Notes: a model not told the origin generated them from the letters alone. A DNA stretch of 51,484 nt from Rhizobacter sp. (GCA_023954175.1 JAMLIM010000019.1:1-51484); one strand, 5' to 3'. Counted from the first letter of the stretch, positions 20,859-33,660 are shown. Translations and numbers: made by a program.

Positions 20859-21368
20859 TCATTCGAGGTGCGCCGCCTCGCCGCGCTTGACTTCGCGCCG
20901 CTGCCCGCGCAACTCGAGCACGAGCTCGTCGACGAACGCGATCGCGAGCACCACGCTGCCGAGCGCCATCGCGATCTGCGGCAGCCACAGCGGCGTGGCG
21001 TCGCTGCTCGTCGAGATGTCGTGAAAGAGGTAGGACTGCCACGACAGGCGGCATGCGAAGTACGAGAACAGGATGGCCAGCAGCGACGCCGCGAACAGCG
21101 CCCAGACCTCGAGCGCATGCCGCGTGCGGCCGTGCAGCGCCGACAGGATCAGCGTGACGCGGATGTGCTCACCGTGCTTGAGCGTCTGCGCCAGCGCCAG
21201 GAAGCCGGCCCCGGCCATCAGGTAGCCGGCGTAGGCATCGGTGCCCGGCACGTGGAAGTGCAACTGCCGGCTGACGATGGACAACATCACCATCGCCAGC
21301 AGGCCGACCATGCACAGCCCCGCGAGCGCGCCCGCCGCGTCGTACAGCGCGTCGAGCGCCTTGCGCAT
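20859..21368 (-). CDS. TRAP transporter small permease (DctQ type)
   Basis: The protein is 169 aa with four membrane helices, as usual for the DctQ subunit. It carries the family pattern VLSIVSRQLHFHVPGTDAYA-like after TM1-2, followed by GAGFLALAQTLKHGEHIRVT. It works with the large permease downstream and the substrate-binding protein upstream (21-bp gap). The substrate cannot be told from this subunit. Confidence 0.93.
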   Translation of the reverse strand: MRKALDALYDAAGALAGLCMVGLLAMVMLSIVSRQLHFHVPGTDAYAGYLMAGAGFLALAQTLKHGEHIRVTLILSALHGRTRHALEVWALFAASLLAILFSYFACRLSWQSYLFHDISTSSDATPLWLPQIAMALGSVVLAIAFVDELVLELRGQRREVKRGEAAHLE

Positions 21369-21389
21369 GTCAGGCGTGCAGGTCGGGCC

Positions 21390-22367
21390 TCACTTGCGGT
21401 AGGCCGCGAGCAGCGCCGCGCCGTCGGCGCCGGCTTTCTTCTCCCACTCGACGATCATCACGTCGCCGACCTTCTTCAGCCCTTCGGTCAGCTTGGGCGA
21501 AGGCGTGACGATCTTCATGCCCTTCTCGGCGAGCGCCTTCTTGTACCAGTCGTTCTTCTCCTCGCTCACCTTCCAGCCGCGCGCCTCGGCATCGGCGGCG
21601 GCCTTGAGCACCGCCTGCTGCGTCGCCGCGTCGAGCGCGTTGAACGCCGCCAGATTGACGATGATCGCGTTCTTCGGCAGCCAGGCCTGGGTGTCGACCC
21701 AGTACTTCAGCGTCTCGTAGGTCTTGGTGTCGTAGCCGGTCGAGCCCGAGCTCATGTAGCTGTTGACGAGGCCCGTGGCAAGCGCCTGCGACAGCTCCGC
21801 CGCCTGCACCGTCACCGGCTGCGCGCCGACGAGCTCGGCGATCTTCGCCGTGGCCGGGCTGTAGGCGCGCCACTTCAGGCCCTTCATGTCGGCGACCGAA
21901 TCGATCTCCTTGTTCGCATAGATGCCCTGCGGCGGCCACGGCACGGTGTAGAGCAGCTTCATGCCCTGCGCGGCGAGCAGCTTGTCGAGGAAGGGCCTCT
22001 GCGCCGCGGCGAGCTTCTTCGCGTCGGCGTAGCCGGTGGCGAGGAAGGGCAGCCCGTCGGCGCCGTAGATCGGGTTCTCGTTCTCGAAGTTCACGAGCAG
22101 GATCTCGCCGATCTGCGCCTGCCCGCCCTGCACTGCGCGCTTGATCTCGGGCGCCTTGAAGAGCGACCCGTTGGCGTGCACCGTGATCTTGAGCTTGCCG
22201 CCGCTCGCCTTGTCGACGTCGGCGGCAAACTGCGTCAGGTTTTCGGTGTGGAAGTTGTTCGCCGGGTAGGCGGCGGGCAGGTCCCAGTTGGTCTGCGCAG
22301 CGGCGAGCAGCGGCAGCGACAGCGCGGTCGCGGCGAGAATGCGGGCAAGGGGGGCAGAGGTCTTCAT
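21390..22367 (-). CDS. TRAP transporter solute-binding protein (DctP type)
   Basis: This 325-aa periplasmic receptor delivers solute to the TRAP permeases. A signal peptide ends LLAAAQ. The mature protein starts NWDLPAAYPANNFHTENLTQ and has the DctP motifs GGKLKITVHANGSLFKAPEI and GLKWRAYSPATAKI; this Arg corresponds to the residue that usually binds the ligand's carboxylate. The ATG at 22367 has GGAG about 10 bases upstream; the longer frame is rejected because it lacks a signal peptide. Its start codon overlaps the divergent racemase start. A cyclic amide or amino-acid-like acid is a guess from neighbours. Confidence 0.93.
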   Translation of the reverse strand: MKTSAPLARILAATALSLPLLAAAQTNWDLPAAYPANNFHTENLTQFAADVDKASGGKLKITVHANGSLFKAPEIKRAVQGGQAQIGEILLVNFENENPIYGADGLPFLATGYADAKKLAAAQRPFLDKLLAAQGMKLLYTVPWPPQGIYANKEIDSVADMKGLKWRAYSPATAKIAELVGAQPVTVQAAELSQALATGLVNSYMSSGSTGYDTKTYETLKYWVDTQAWLPKNAIIVNLAAFNALDAATQQAVLKAAADAEARGWKVSEEKNDWYKKALAEKGMKIVTPSPKLTEGLKKVGDVMIVEWEKKAGADGAALLAAYRK

Positions 22368-23151
22368 GAGCGTTGAACTCCAGCGTGGTGATGGACAGCG
22401 CGAGCATACGTCCTGCGGTGCAACGGCGCCGTCGGGGTTTGCGCGTGACGGCGGCCCGGCGTCGCCTGCGCCCGGCAACCCCTGGCTCGGCATCCTGATG
22501 CTCGAAACGCGCTTCGAACGCGTGCCGGGCGACATCGGCCACCCGGCGAGCTTCGACTTCCCGGTGCGCTACCGGGTCGTCGCAGGCGCGTCGCCGCAGC
22601 GTGTCGTGCGCGAGGGCGACGCCTCGTTGCTTCGTCCTTTCATCGATGCCGGGCGCGCGCTGGCCGCCGAGGGCGCCGCGGCGATCGCCACGAGCTGCGG
22701 CTTTCTGGTGCAGTTTCAGCGCGAGTTGCAGGCGGCGCTGCCGGTGCCGGTGTGGACGTCGAGCCTGCTCGCGCTGCCGGTGCTGCAGCGCGCGGGGCCG
22801 GTCGGCGTCGTGACGATCGACGCCGCCGCGCTCGGCAGTGCGCATCTGCGCGCGGCCGGGGCCGATCCGGCGACGCCCGTCGAAGGCGTCGCGCCGGGCT
22901 GCCATCTCCAACGCGCGCTGCTCGACGGTGATGTCGCGCTCGACACCGCGCAGGCCGAGCGCGACGTCATCGCGGCCGCCCTGCGCCTCGTCGCGCGCCG
23001 ACCCGACCTGCGTGCGCTGGTGCTCGAATGCACCAACATGCCGCCCTACGCCGATGCGGTGCGCGCCGCGACCGGGCTGCCGGTGCACGACATCCGGACC
23101 ATGCTGCACGATCGCTGGCACGCGCTGGCGCGAGAATCACTGCCAAGGTGA
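22366..23151 (+). CDS. Aspartate/glutamate (hydantoin) racemase family protein
   Basis: This is a 261-aa member of the Asp/Glu racemase superfamily, which inverts amino acids or hydantoins with two Cys. It has LGILMLETRFERVPGDIGHP at the conserved N-terminus, a first catalytic-type Cys in AIATSCGFLVQFQ and a second in VLECTNMPPYA. The conserved LGILML precedes the internal ATG at 22498, so the start must lie upstream. The ATG at 22366 has AGAGG 5 bases before it but adds about 35 unconserved residues. That ATG shares the palindrome CATG with the divergent TRAP receptor start. Its location beside a TRAP system and a hydantoinase supports a hydantoin or related substrate. Confidence 0.85.
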   Translation: MSVELQRGDGQREHTSCGATAPSGFARDGGPASPAPGNPWLGILMLETRFERVPGDIGHPASFDFPVRYRVVAGASPQRVVREGDASLLRPFIDAGRALAAEGAAAIATSCGFLVQFQRELQAALPVPVWTSSLLALPVLQRAGPVGVVTIDAAALGSAHLRAAGADPATPVEGVAPGCHLQRALLDGDVALDTAQAERDVIAAALRLVARRPDLRALVLECTNMPPYADAVRAATGLPVHDIRTMLHDRWHALARESLPR

Positions 23152-23215
23152 AGGTCCGCCCACGCTCATTGCGCGTGCCGAGCTTTCCTCTCGCGTGAAC
23201 CACGGAGGCAATTCG

Positions 23216-23728
23216 ATGAACAGGTGGGTATTCGGTCTTGCTGTTGTACTGGGCGGTGGGCTTGCCGGCGCGACGAATGCGGCCGACGACGCCGGGCACG
23301 CCACGCATCACCCCATGGATCAAGCCGGCGCCGCAGCAGCGACGCCGCAGGCGACGAGGGACGACCGTCAACTCGTGGCGTTCCCCGGCATGCTGCGTGT
23401 CCACACCTTGTCCAACATGCGGGATCACCTGCAGACCCTGGGCGAGATACAGGGCGCGCTGGCGAGCGGCGCGTTCGACAAGGCGAGCGAGCTTGCCGAG
23501 CAGCGGCTGGGCATGTCGTCGCTGGCAATGCACGGTGCCCACGAGGTGGCGCAGTTCATGCCCAAGGGCATGCAGGATGCGGGCACGGCGATGCACCGCA
23601 GCGCCAGCCGGTTCGCGCTGGTGGCCAAGGACGCCTCGGCGACGGGAGACCTCAGGCCCGCCTTGGCGGCGCTGAGCAAGCTGAACCAGACCTGTGTCGC
23701 CTGTCATGCGGCGTACAGGCTGCAATGA
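23216..23728 (+). CDS. Periplasmic cytochrome c (c'/c556-like)
   Basis: The protein is 170 aa with a signal peptide (to about residue 22). The haem-binding CVACH lies almost at the C-terminus (NQTCVACHAAYRLQ), as in cytochromes c' and c556, where a four-helix bundle carries haem at the end. A His/Met-rich stretch (HATHHPMDQ) follows the signal peptide. A strong ribosome site (GGAGG) lies 8 bases before the ATG at 23216; the longer frame runs through the racemase shadow. It lies between the racemase and the hydantoinase but has no evident role there; electron transfer or gas/radical binding is typical of the family. Confidence 0.85.
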   Translation: MNRWVFGLAVVLGGGLAGATNAADDAGHATHHPMDQAGAAAATPQATRDDRQLVAFPGMLRVHTLSNMRDHLQTLGEIQGALASGAFDKASELAEQRLGMSSLAMHGAHEVAQFMPKGMQDAGTAMHRSASRFALVAKDASATGDLRPALAALSKLNQTCVACHAAYRLQ

Positions 23729-23822
23729 GGTCGAGCGCGTGGCGTCGACACCGCATGCATCGAAACTGCGCCGGCACGACGCGCACTGAATCGCGCCGCA
23801 ACAACAGCGTGTGAACACGAAC

Positions 23823-27500
<3,678 letters not shown>

Positions 27501-27588
27501 TGTTTCGTCTGGATCGTAACGAACTGCGCGCCCTGGAAGCGTCCGCGCGCGGCGCGCAACGGTTCGCGAAACTGCAAGGAGTCCCCGC

Positions 27589-27870
27589 ATGGACAAGCAA
27601 CAACTGATCGTTTCTTCGGCGTTCGCCTCGGTGCTGGCGCTCGGTCTGCTCAACACTGCATCAGCGGCTGACGCGGTCGGCAAGGAGAAGTGCTACGGCA
27701 TCGCCAAGGCCGGGCAGAACGACTGCGCCAATCTGTCGGGCACGCATTCATGCGCCGGCCAGGCCAAGGCCGACAAGAGCCCGGACGACTGGAAATACGT
27801 CGCCAAGGGCACCTGCCAGAAGCTCGGCGGCAAGACGGCCGACGAGGTCAAGCCGGCGCAGAAGAAGTAG
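27589..27870 (+). CDS. bufA: Bufferin precursor, DUF2282 (BufA1-like)
   Basis: The 93-aa precursor has a signal peptide (to about A26/A27) and a small mature part with four cysteines: C35 ([15 protein letters not shown]), C46, C55 (THSCAGQ) and C76 (KGTCQKL). This is the DUF2282 pattern of bufferins. In published family members some Cys are turned into thiooxazoles by an MNIO enzyme and the peptide binds copper in the periplasm. The basic C-terminus (EVKPAQKK) is dispensable-looking. A ribosome site AAGGAG lies 7 bases before the ATG. It leads an operon with DUF692 (43 bp on) and DUF2063. Modification and metal binding here are inferred from the family. Confidence 0.88.
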   Translation: MDKQQLIVSSAFASVLALGLLNTASAADAVGKEKCYGIAKAGQNDCANLSGTHSCAGQAKADKSPDDWKYVAKGTCQKLGGKTADEVKPAQKK

Positions 27871-27913
27871 CGGCATCACTCCCGCCCGTTGCGATCGGCC
27901 GGGCGCTCCCGCC

Positions 27914-28771
27914 ATGACTTCGACCGGCATCGGCCTGCGCCAGGCGCACTACGCCGAGGTGCTCGAATCCAGGCCGGCGCTTGCGTTCGTCGAGGTCCAC
28001 TCCGAGAACTTCTTCGCCGACGGCGGCGCATCGCTCGCCGTGCTCGATGCGGCGCGCAGGCAGTATGCGGTGAGCCTGCACGGCGTCGGCCTCGGCCTCG
28101 GGTCGGCGGCCGGCATCGACCGCTGGCACCTCGAGCGCCTCGCGCAGCTCGTCGAGCGCGTGCAGCCGGTGCGCGTGTCGGACCATGCCTCGTTCGCCCG
28201 CGCACGCGCGACCGAGGGCGGGCCGCTGCTGCATGCGAACGACCTGCTGCCGATCGCGTTCACGCCGGCGGCGCTCGCGATCATGGTGCGCAACGTGTCG
28301 CAGGTGCAGGAGCGCTTGCGCCGTCCCATCCTGGTCGAGAACATCGCCGCCTACCTGGCCTTCGACGCGCCGGACCGGATCGCCGAGACCGACTTCCTCG
28401 CCGCGCTGTGCGCGCGCAGCGGCTGCCAGTTGCTGCTCGACGTCAACAACCTGATGGTCAATGCGATCAACGCGAAGGCGGACGACCCGCTCGCCGCGTG
28501 CTGCCGCGCGATCGACGCCTTGCCCGCGGGTATCGTCGGCGAGATCCATCTGGCGGGCTACAACGACACGGGCGACATCGGCCTTGTCATCGACGACCAC
28601 GGCAGCCGCGTGCGCGAAGCCGTCTGGCAGGCGTATGCACACGCGCTGCGGCGCTTCGGGCCGACACCCACGCTCATCGAGTGGGACACCGATCTGCCCG
28701 CGCTCGAGGTCCTGCTCGGCGAGGCGCGGCACGCCGACCGCCTGCAGCAAAGCGAAGTCGCGGACGCATGA
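27914..28771 (+). CDS. bufB: MNIO (DUF692) peptide-modifying enzyme, BufB-like
   Basis: This 285-aa TIM-barrel enzyme belongs to the multinuclear non-haem iron oxidative (MNIO) family, which oxidises Cys in RiPP precursors. The expected metal ligands are all present in order: [52 protein letters not shown] and IEWDTDLP. It begins [13 protein letters not shown], the DUF692 start. The ATG at 27914 lacks a clear ribosome site. Its stop overlaps the bufC start (ATGA), indicating coupled translation and a BufBC complex. The substrate is presumably the DUF2282 peptide just upstream. Confidence 0.92.
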   Translation: MTSTGIGLRQAHYAEVLESRPALAFVEVHSENFFADGGASLAVLDAARRQYAVSLHGVGLGLGSAAGIDRWHLERLAQLVERVQPVRVSDHASFARARATEGGPLLHANDLLPIAFTPAALAIMVRNVSQVQERLRRPILVENIAAYLAFDAPDRIAETDFLAALCARSGCQLLLDVNNLMVNAINAKADDPLAACCRAIDALPAGIVGEIHLAGYNDTGDIGLVIDDHGSRVREAVWQAYAHALRRFGPTPTLIEWDTDLPALEVLLGEARHADRLQQSEVADA

Positions 28772-29625
28772 ATGCGTCGCCGCGCGATCCGGGTCGCGGT
28801 GCAGACGCGCAACGTGAAGTTGCGGGCACGGCCGAAGAAGCCGCCGAAAGCGAGCGCCAGCGCGCTTTGCTCGGCGCCCTGTTCGCCGCCCGCGCCGTCG
28901 AAGCCGAAGCGCTCGCTGCCGCGCTCGACGGCGAAGGTGACGTGGCAGCCGGCCTGCGCGCCTACCGCTCGAACGCGCACGCCTCTGCCGAGCGGGCGCT
29001 TGCGGTCACCTTCCCGACGCTGCGCGCCCTGATCGGGGCCGAGGACTTCGCGCAACTGGCGCGCGAGTTCTGGCACGCGCATCCACCGCAGCGGGGCGAC
29101 CTGGGTGACTGGGGCGACGCGCTGCCGGCGTGGCTGGCCGCGCATGCCGCCCTTGCCGCATGGCCCTACCTTGCAGATTGCGCACGGCTCGACCTCGCGC
29201 TGCACCGTTGCGAACGCGCGCGCGATGCGGCGATCGAAACTGCGTCGTTTGCGTTGCTGGGTGAGCACGCGCCCGGCGCGCTGCGGCTGCGCCTGTCGCC
29301 GGGCGTGCAGTGCCTCACGTCGCGCTGGCCGATCGTGACCTTGCATGCTGCGCATGCGACGGGCGCCGACGCGGCCCTGTTCGAGCGCGCGCGGGCGCGG
29401 ATCGAGGCCGGGGAGGGCGAGGCGGCGGTGGTGGCGCGCGACGGCTTTCGCGCCGTCGTCCATCGCATCGGCGCGCCCGGCGCCGCGTTCATGCAGGCCG
29501 TCGCGCTCGATGCCCGCTTGTCGGACGCGTTGACGGCGGCCGGAGCGGGCTTCGATTTCGCCGCATGGCTTGCCGACGCCTTGCGCTGCCGCTGGCTGCA
29601 AAGGGTCGAGCGGTGCGAAGGCTGA
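28768..29625 (+). CDS. bufC: DUF2063 partner protein, BufC-like
   Basis: The protein is 285 aa. After an acidic, probably unstructured start of about 30 residues comes the DUF2063 DNA-binding-like helical domain: [20 protein letters not shown], then [20 protein letters not shown] and [11 protein letters not shown]-like helices. A C-terminal alpha/beta domain is of the kind that presents precursors to MNIO enzymes. In studied bufferin systems BufC pairs with BufB and helps recognise the peptide. The gene overlaps bufB by four bases. Its last codons lie in the first copy of a 27-bp tandem repeat. Confidence 0.88.
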   Translation: MNASPRDPGRGADAQREVAGTAEEAAESERQRALLGALFAARAVEAEALAAALDGEGDVAAGLRAYRSNAHASAERALAVTFPTLRALIGAEDFAQLAREFWHAHPPQRGDLGDWGDALPAWLAAHAALAAWPYLADCARLDLALHRCERARDAAIETASFALLGEHAPGALRLRLSPGVQCLTSRWPIVTLHAAHATGADAALFERARARIEAGEGEAAVVARDGFRAVVHRIGAPGAAFMQAVALDARLSDALTAAGAGFDFAAWLADALRCRWLQRVERCEG

Positions 29626-29698
29626 TGCGCGCCGGATCGACGCGAAGGCTGATGCGCGCCGGATCGACGCGAAGGCTGATGCGCGCCGGATCGACGCG
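29620..29698. repeat. 27-bp tandem repeat, three copies, at the end of bufC
   Basis: The unit begins ggctgatgcgcgccggatcg and has a period of 27 bp at 29620, 29647 and 29674, the last copy cut by three bases. The copies are essentially identical, so the array is recent. The first copy contains the bufC stop codon, and each later copy repeats that in-frame TGA. There is no T-rich tract to make it a terminator. Confidence 0.85.
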
Positions 29699-29775
29699 TG
29701 TGCGCGTTCGCCGCGGCGATCTCGAGGGCTTCATGCGAACCCTCCGGCGTTGCCCGGGCGAGCCGCGCGCGGCAG

Positions 29776-30381
29776 ATGCTTGACCGCTTCGCGATCGGCT
29801 TGTTCAAGCCGGGTCTCGATCGCGCGGCGGCGCTGCTCGTGCGCGCCGGCGTCGGCGCCGACGCGATCACCTGGGCCGGGTTTGCGATCGGCGTCGGTGC
29901 CGCGCTCGCGATCGCGCAGCGGCAGTTCGAGCTCGGCCTCGCGCTGCTGCTCGTGAGCCGACTCGCCGACGGGCTCGACGGCGCGGTCGCGCGCCTGACC
30001 GTGCCGACCGACCGCGGCGCGTTTCTCGACATCACGCTCGACTTCCTGTTCTACGCGAGCATCCCGCTCGCGTTCGCATTCGCCGACCCCGACGCCAATG
30101 CGCTCGCGGCCGCAGTGTTGCTCGCGGCCTTCGTCGGCACCGGCTCGGGCTTCCTCGCCTACGCGGTGATGGCCGAGCGGCGCCAGCTGGCGAGCAAGGC
30201 GTTCCCGTCCAAGGGCATCTTCTATCTCGGCGGCCTGACGGAGGCGACCGAAACCATCGCCTGCTTCGCACTGATGTGCCTGTGGCCGGCGCACTTCGCG
30301 CGCATCGCCTATGTCTTCGCGGCCCTGTGCGGCGTGACGATCGTGAGCCGCGTACTCGCCGGCTGGAAGCATTTGCGATGA
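29776..30381 (+). CDS. CDP-alcohol phosphatidyltransferase family protein
   Basis: This 201-aa inner-membrane enzyme has about six helices and transfers a phosphatidyl group from CDP-diacylglycerol to an alcohol. The catalytic motif reads DGLDGAVARLTVPTDRGAFL followed by DITLD. The four Asp are kept, but there are seven rather than eight residues between AR and G. That spacing also occurs in other beta-proteobacterial members, so I take it as a subfamily feature rather than a defect. The ATG at 29776 (MLDRFAIGLFKPGLD) is the family start. The acceptor alcohol is not predictable. The buf operon end and the 27-bp repeats lie just upstream. Confidence 0.9.
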   Translation: MLDRFAIGLFKPGLDRAAALLVRAGVGADAITWAGFAIGVGAALAIAQRQFELGLALLLVSRLADGLDGAVARLTVPTDRGAFLDITLDFLFYASIPLAFAFADPDANALAAAVLLAAFVGTGSGFLAYAVMAERRQLASKAFPSKGIFYLGGLTEATETIACFALMCLWPAHFARIAYVFAALCGVTIVSRVLAGWKHLR

Positions 30382-30511
30382 GGCGGTGACGCGCGCGAAG
30401 CGAGCCGGGATGATCCGCGCGGGCCGATGCGTTTGGGCCATCTCGACTACGATTCGACCTTCGACGCCATCCTGCGCCGAAGGCACGAGAACACTCCAGG
30501 AGGAGGCCAGC

Positions 30512-31270
30512 ATGCAGAGACAACTTCCCGTTCGAATTCCCGTTCGAATCGCACTCGGTGCGGCGCTTGCCGCCGCACTGGCGCCAGCCGCTGCCGCCGA
30601 CGGCGCGGCGCTCGCACCATTCAAGGAGGCGGGTGAACCGCCCGCACCCTGGCACGTGGTCGGGCTGCCGGGGCAGGACCCGCAAAGCAAGCCGTTCACG
30701 ACGTTCTCGGTGGTCGAACTCGATGGCCGCAAGGCGCTTCGCGTCGAGGCCAAGGAGTCGTTCGGCAATCTCGTGGACCGGGTGAAATGGACCGCGCCGA
30801 CGGCCAAGCTGTCGTGGCAATGGCGGGTCGACGATCCGGTCCCGAAGGCCGACCTGCGCGTCAAGCAGGGCGACGACACCGCGCTCAAGGTCTGCGTGTC
30901 GTTCGACCTGCCGATGGACGACGTTCCGTTTCTCGAGCGCCAGTTGCTCAAGATCGGCCAGTCGAAGACGGACGAACCCCTCGCGACGGCCAACGTCTGC
31001 TACGTCTGGGACTCGAACCTGCCGATCGGCACCGCGCTCGACAATGCGTTTTCGCGCCGCACGCGCTACATCGTGCTGGAAAGCGGGACCGGCAAGCTCA
31101 AGCAGTGGAAGAGCGAGAAGCGCGATGTCAATGCCGATTTCAAGAAGCTCTTCTCGGACGAGAGCCCGGACAAGGTGCCGATGGTCACTGCGGTCGGCAT
31201 CGGCGCCGATGCCGACAACACCAAGGCGCGCAGCCTCGGCTACGTCGCCAACATCGTGCTGGAACCCTGA
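30512..31270 (+). CDS. DUF3047 periplasmic protein
   Basis: The protein is 252 aa with a signal peptide (about residues 1-29) and a DUF3047 domain: VVELDGRKALRVEAKESFGN, LSWQWRVDDPVPKADLRVKQ, DDTALKVCVSFDLP and VGIGADADNTKA. The fold is predicted to be a jelly-roll-like beta sandwich; function unknown. A strong ribosome site (AGGAGG) lies 7 bases before the ATG at 30512, which decides the start over the longer frame. Neighbours on both sides are phospholipid enzymes, but no link is shown. Confidence 0.9.
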   Translation: MQRQLPVRIPVRIALGAALAAALAPAAAADGAALAPFKEAGEPPAPWHVVGLPGQDPQSKPFTTFSVVELDGRKALRVEAKESFGNLVDRVKWTAPTAKLSWQWRVDDPVPKADLRVKQGDDTALKVCVSFDLPMDDVPFLERQLLKIGQSKTDEPLATANVCYVWDSNLPIGTALDNAFSRRTRYIVLESGTGKLKQWKSEKRDVNADFKKLFSDESPDKVPMVTAVGIGADADNTKARSLGYVANIVLEP

Positions 31271-31363
31271 TCTGAGCGGCGACAGCGCCACGCTCCGGCG
31301 CGGCACCGCATCGCGCGCGCCACGCGCCGCATTCGCTCCGACGTACCGGCGCGGCCAGGCCCA

Positions 31364-32821
31364 ATGAACACGCAACTCTTCACCGACATCGCGCTTGCGG
31401 TGCTGCATCTCGTCTTCGTCGGCGGCGTCGCGGTGCGCGTGATCTGGGTTCACCGGCCCCCGGGCAGCGCGTTTGCGTGGCTGCTGCTCGTTGCCTTGCT
31501 GCCCTACGTCGGCGTGGTGATGTACGTGCTGTTCGGCGAGCGGCCGATCGGGCGCGAGCGTCTGCGCCGCGCGCACGCGTTCTACGCCGCGTTCCCGGAT
31601 GTCGCGACACCGCTGTGGCAGCCCGACGTTGCCGACCGGCGGACGCTGCCCAAGCAGTTGCAGGGCATCGCGCTGCTCGCCGAAAACGCGGCCGGCATGC
31701 CGGTGCTCGAAGGCTCGAGGCTCGCGCTGCACGCGGGCGCAGAGGAGATCCTGCGCGCGATCATCGCCGACATCGAATTCGCGCACGAAAGCATCGACAT
31801 CGCGTTCTACATCTGGAACGAGGGCGGCACCGCAGACGAAGTGGGCGAGGCACTCGAGCGCGCGTCGGCGCGCGGCGTGAAGTGCCGCGTCCTGCTCGAC
31901 GCGATCGGCAGCAAACCCTTCCTCAAGGGCCGGTGGCCGGCGCGCCTGCGCGCGGGTGGCATCCAGGTCGAAGTGGCGCTCGCGGTCGGCGTGCTCGGCC
32001 TGGTCTTCCAGCGCGCGGACCTGCGGCTGCACCGCAAGATCGTCGTCATCGACGAACGCATCGCCTATACCGGCAGCATGAACCTCGTCGATCCGCGCTT
32101 CTTCAAGCAGGACGCGGGCGTCGGCGAGTGGGTCGACGCCATGGTGCGCGTCGCCGGCCCGGCGGTGGCGGCGCTGCGCGCGGTGTTCCTGTTCGACTGG
32201 AAGCTGCAGACCGGCGAGCCCTATGTGCCGGCGAGTTCGGCCGCGTTCATCGCGCGGCGCGCGGTCGGCGGCGAGGCGCGTGTGCAGGTCGTGCCGTCCG
32301 GCCCGGGGGTCGAAGTCGCGGCCAATCTGCGCATCCTCGTCGATGCGGTGGCGATGGCGCGTCACCGCGTCGTCCTCACGACGCCGTACTTCGTGCCCGA
32401 TCCGGCGCTCTCGCTCGCGCTGCAGAACGCCGCGATGCGGGGTGTCGACGTGCGGATCATCCTGCCGGCCGTGAACGACTCGAAGCTCGTCACCTACGCG
32501 AGCCGGGCCTTCTTCGACGGCTTGAGCCGGGCCGGCGCGCGGGTGCTGAAGTTCGAGGGCGGCCTGCTGCACACCAAGAGCGTGACGGTCGACGACGAGT
32601 TCTCGCTCTTCGGCACCGTCAACCTCGACATGCGCAGCCTGCACCTGAACTTCGAGCTGATGCTCGCCGTCTACGACCGCGGTTTCAACACCGCGTTGCG
32701 CGCGCTGCAGCAGAGCTACGAAAACGATTCGATCCGGCTCGACGCCGCCGCCTGGCACAAGCGGCCGGCGCGCGAGCGCCTGCTCGAGGGCATGGCGTCG
32801 CTCGTCGCGCCGATGTTGTAG
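31364..32821 (+). CDS. cls: Cardiolipin synthase (PLD superfamily)
   Basis: This 485-aa membrane-bound enzyme joins phosphatidyl groups to make cardiolipin. Two N-terminal helices (about 5-25 and 37-56, including PGSAFAWLLLVALLPYVGVV) are followed by two HKD motifs, LHRKIVVIDERIAYTGSMN and LHTKSVTVDDEFSLFGTVNL. The order and length match ClsA-type synthases. The C-terminus ends PARERLLEGMASLVAPML, close to the family end. No clear ribosome site precedes the ATG at 31364. It ends 7 bp before the convergent ion-channel gene. Confidence 0.94.
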   Translation: MNTQLFTDIALAVLHLVFVGGVAVRVIWVHRPPGSAFAWLLLVALLPYVGVVMYVLFGERPIGRERLRRAHAFYAAFPDVATPLWQPDVADRRTLPKQLQGIALLAENAAGMPVLEGSRLALHAGAEEILRAIIADIEFAHESIDIAFYIWNEGGTADEVGEALERASARGVKCRVLLDAIGSKPFLKGRWPARLRAGGIQVEVALAVGVLGLVFQRADLRLHRKIVVIDERIAYTGSMNLVDPRFFKQDAGVGEWVDAMVRVAGPAVAALRAVFLFDWKLQTGEPYVPASSAAFIARRAVGGEARVQVVPSGPGVEVAANLRILVDAVAMARHRVVLTTPYFVPDPALSLALQNAAMRGVDVRIILPAVNDSKLVTYASRAFFDGLSRAGARVLKFEGGLLHTKSVTVDDEFSLFGTVNLDMRSLHLNFELMLAVYDRGFNTALRALQQSYENDSIRLDAAAWHKRPARERLLEGMASLVAPML

Positions 32822-32828
32822 GCAGTGC

Positions 32829-33389
32829 TCAGCCGTCGTCGAACTCGACCGGCGCCGGGTTCTTGCGCGCGATGATGCTGGCGCGCAGCTCGTTGTAGCG
32901 GGCGACGAAGTTCACCAGCACGCTCGCCGTCCAGGCGAAGGTGAAGATGCCCGAGGCCGCGATCATCGACGGCACGAGCCGCCATTCGCGCGACAGGTGG
33001 AAGGGCTCGCCGAGCGCGGTGTAGCAGTTGAAGACGAACCAGGTCGCCCGGCCCCAGTCGGTGACGAGCTGGCCCAGCACGAACCCGGTCGACCACAGCA
33101 CGACCTCGGTCAGGTGCAGTGTCAGCAGCGCGACGACCGTCAGCGCGAACAGGACGTCCGCGCGCCAGAGCTTGACGTTGCCCCTCATCGCCTGCGTGTG
33201 CTTCAGGAACGAGCCGGTGACGAACCGGATCCAGAACGCGTGGAACATGATCACGATGACGAGCAGGCCGCCGCCGAAGATGATGTCGGGGACCGGCAGG
33301 GCCTGCGCCAGCGGGCTGTCGGCGCCGACCGCGCCCTCGATCCTGGACAGCAGCTTGTCGAGGTCGGTGGAGAGCGTTGACGTGGCCAT
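32829..33389 (-). CDS. Two-TM ion channel family protein
   Basis: The protein is 186 aa from the ATG at 33389 (an upstream ATG at 33416 is possible). Predicted helices are an N-terminal one (IIFGGGLLVIVIMFHAFW), a middle one (FALTVVALLTLHLTEVVLW) and a C-terminal one (MIAASGIFTFAWTASVLV). A pore-like segment, FVFNCYTALGEPF, sits between the last two. The position matches the ion-channel 2 pore loop, but the potassium filter TVGYG is not present (YTALGEP), so ion selectivity is unknown. Such proteins are common in beta-proteobacteria. Confidence 0.75.
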   Translation of the reverse strand: MATSTLSTDLDKLLSRIEGAVGADSPLAQALPVPDIIFGGGLLVIVIMFHAFWIRFVTGSFLKHTQAMRGNVKLWRADVLFALTVVALLTLHLTEVVLWSTGFVLGQLVTDWGRATWFVFNCYTALGEPFHLSREWRLVPSMIAASGIFTFAWTASVLVNFVARYNELRASIIARKNPAPVEFDDG

Positions 33390-33660
33390 GCGATGCGTCG
33401 GGGTGCCGGCGATCATACGGTTCGCGGTCTCGCCCGCGCCTCGGGACTGGCCCGGATCGAAATGCCCGGGCGACGCGGCGCGGAGGGCCGGTTGCGCGAG
33501 GTTTGCCGGTCGGCATGTCTCCCATCTGGCCCGACCGGGTCGTCATGGCGTGGCCGCGTGGCGAATCATCTGCTACAACGACAAGGCGGCACACAAGCGG
33601 GGCGGATGTCAGCGCCGTCCGCGTTGCCCAGGCCGCGCGCCGATCCCGGGAGGAGCGCCG

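Noticed and set aside
27515-27545. ECF-type promoter before bufA (GTAAC ... CGTC)
   Set aside because: The two elements are 19 nt apart, too far for the usual spacing, and the match is short in GC-rich DNA.
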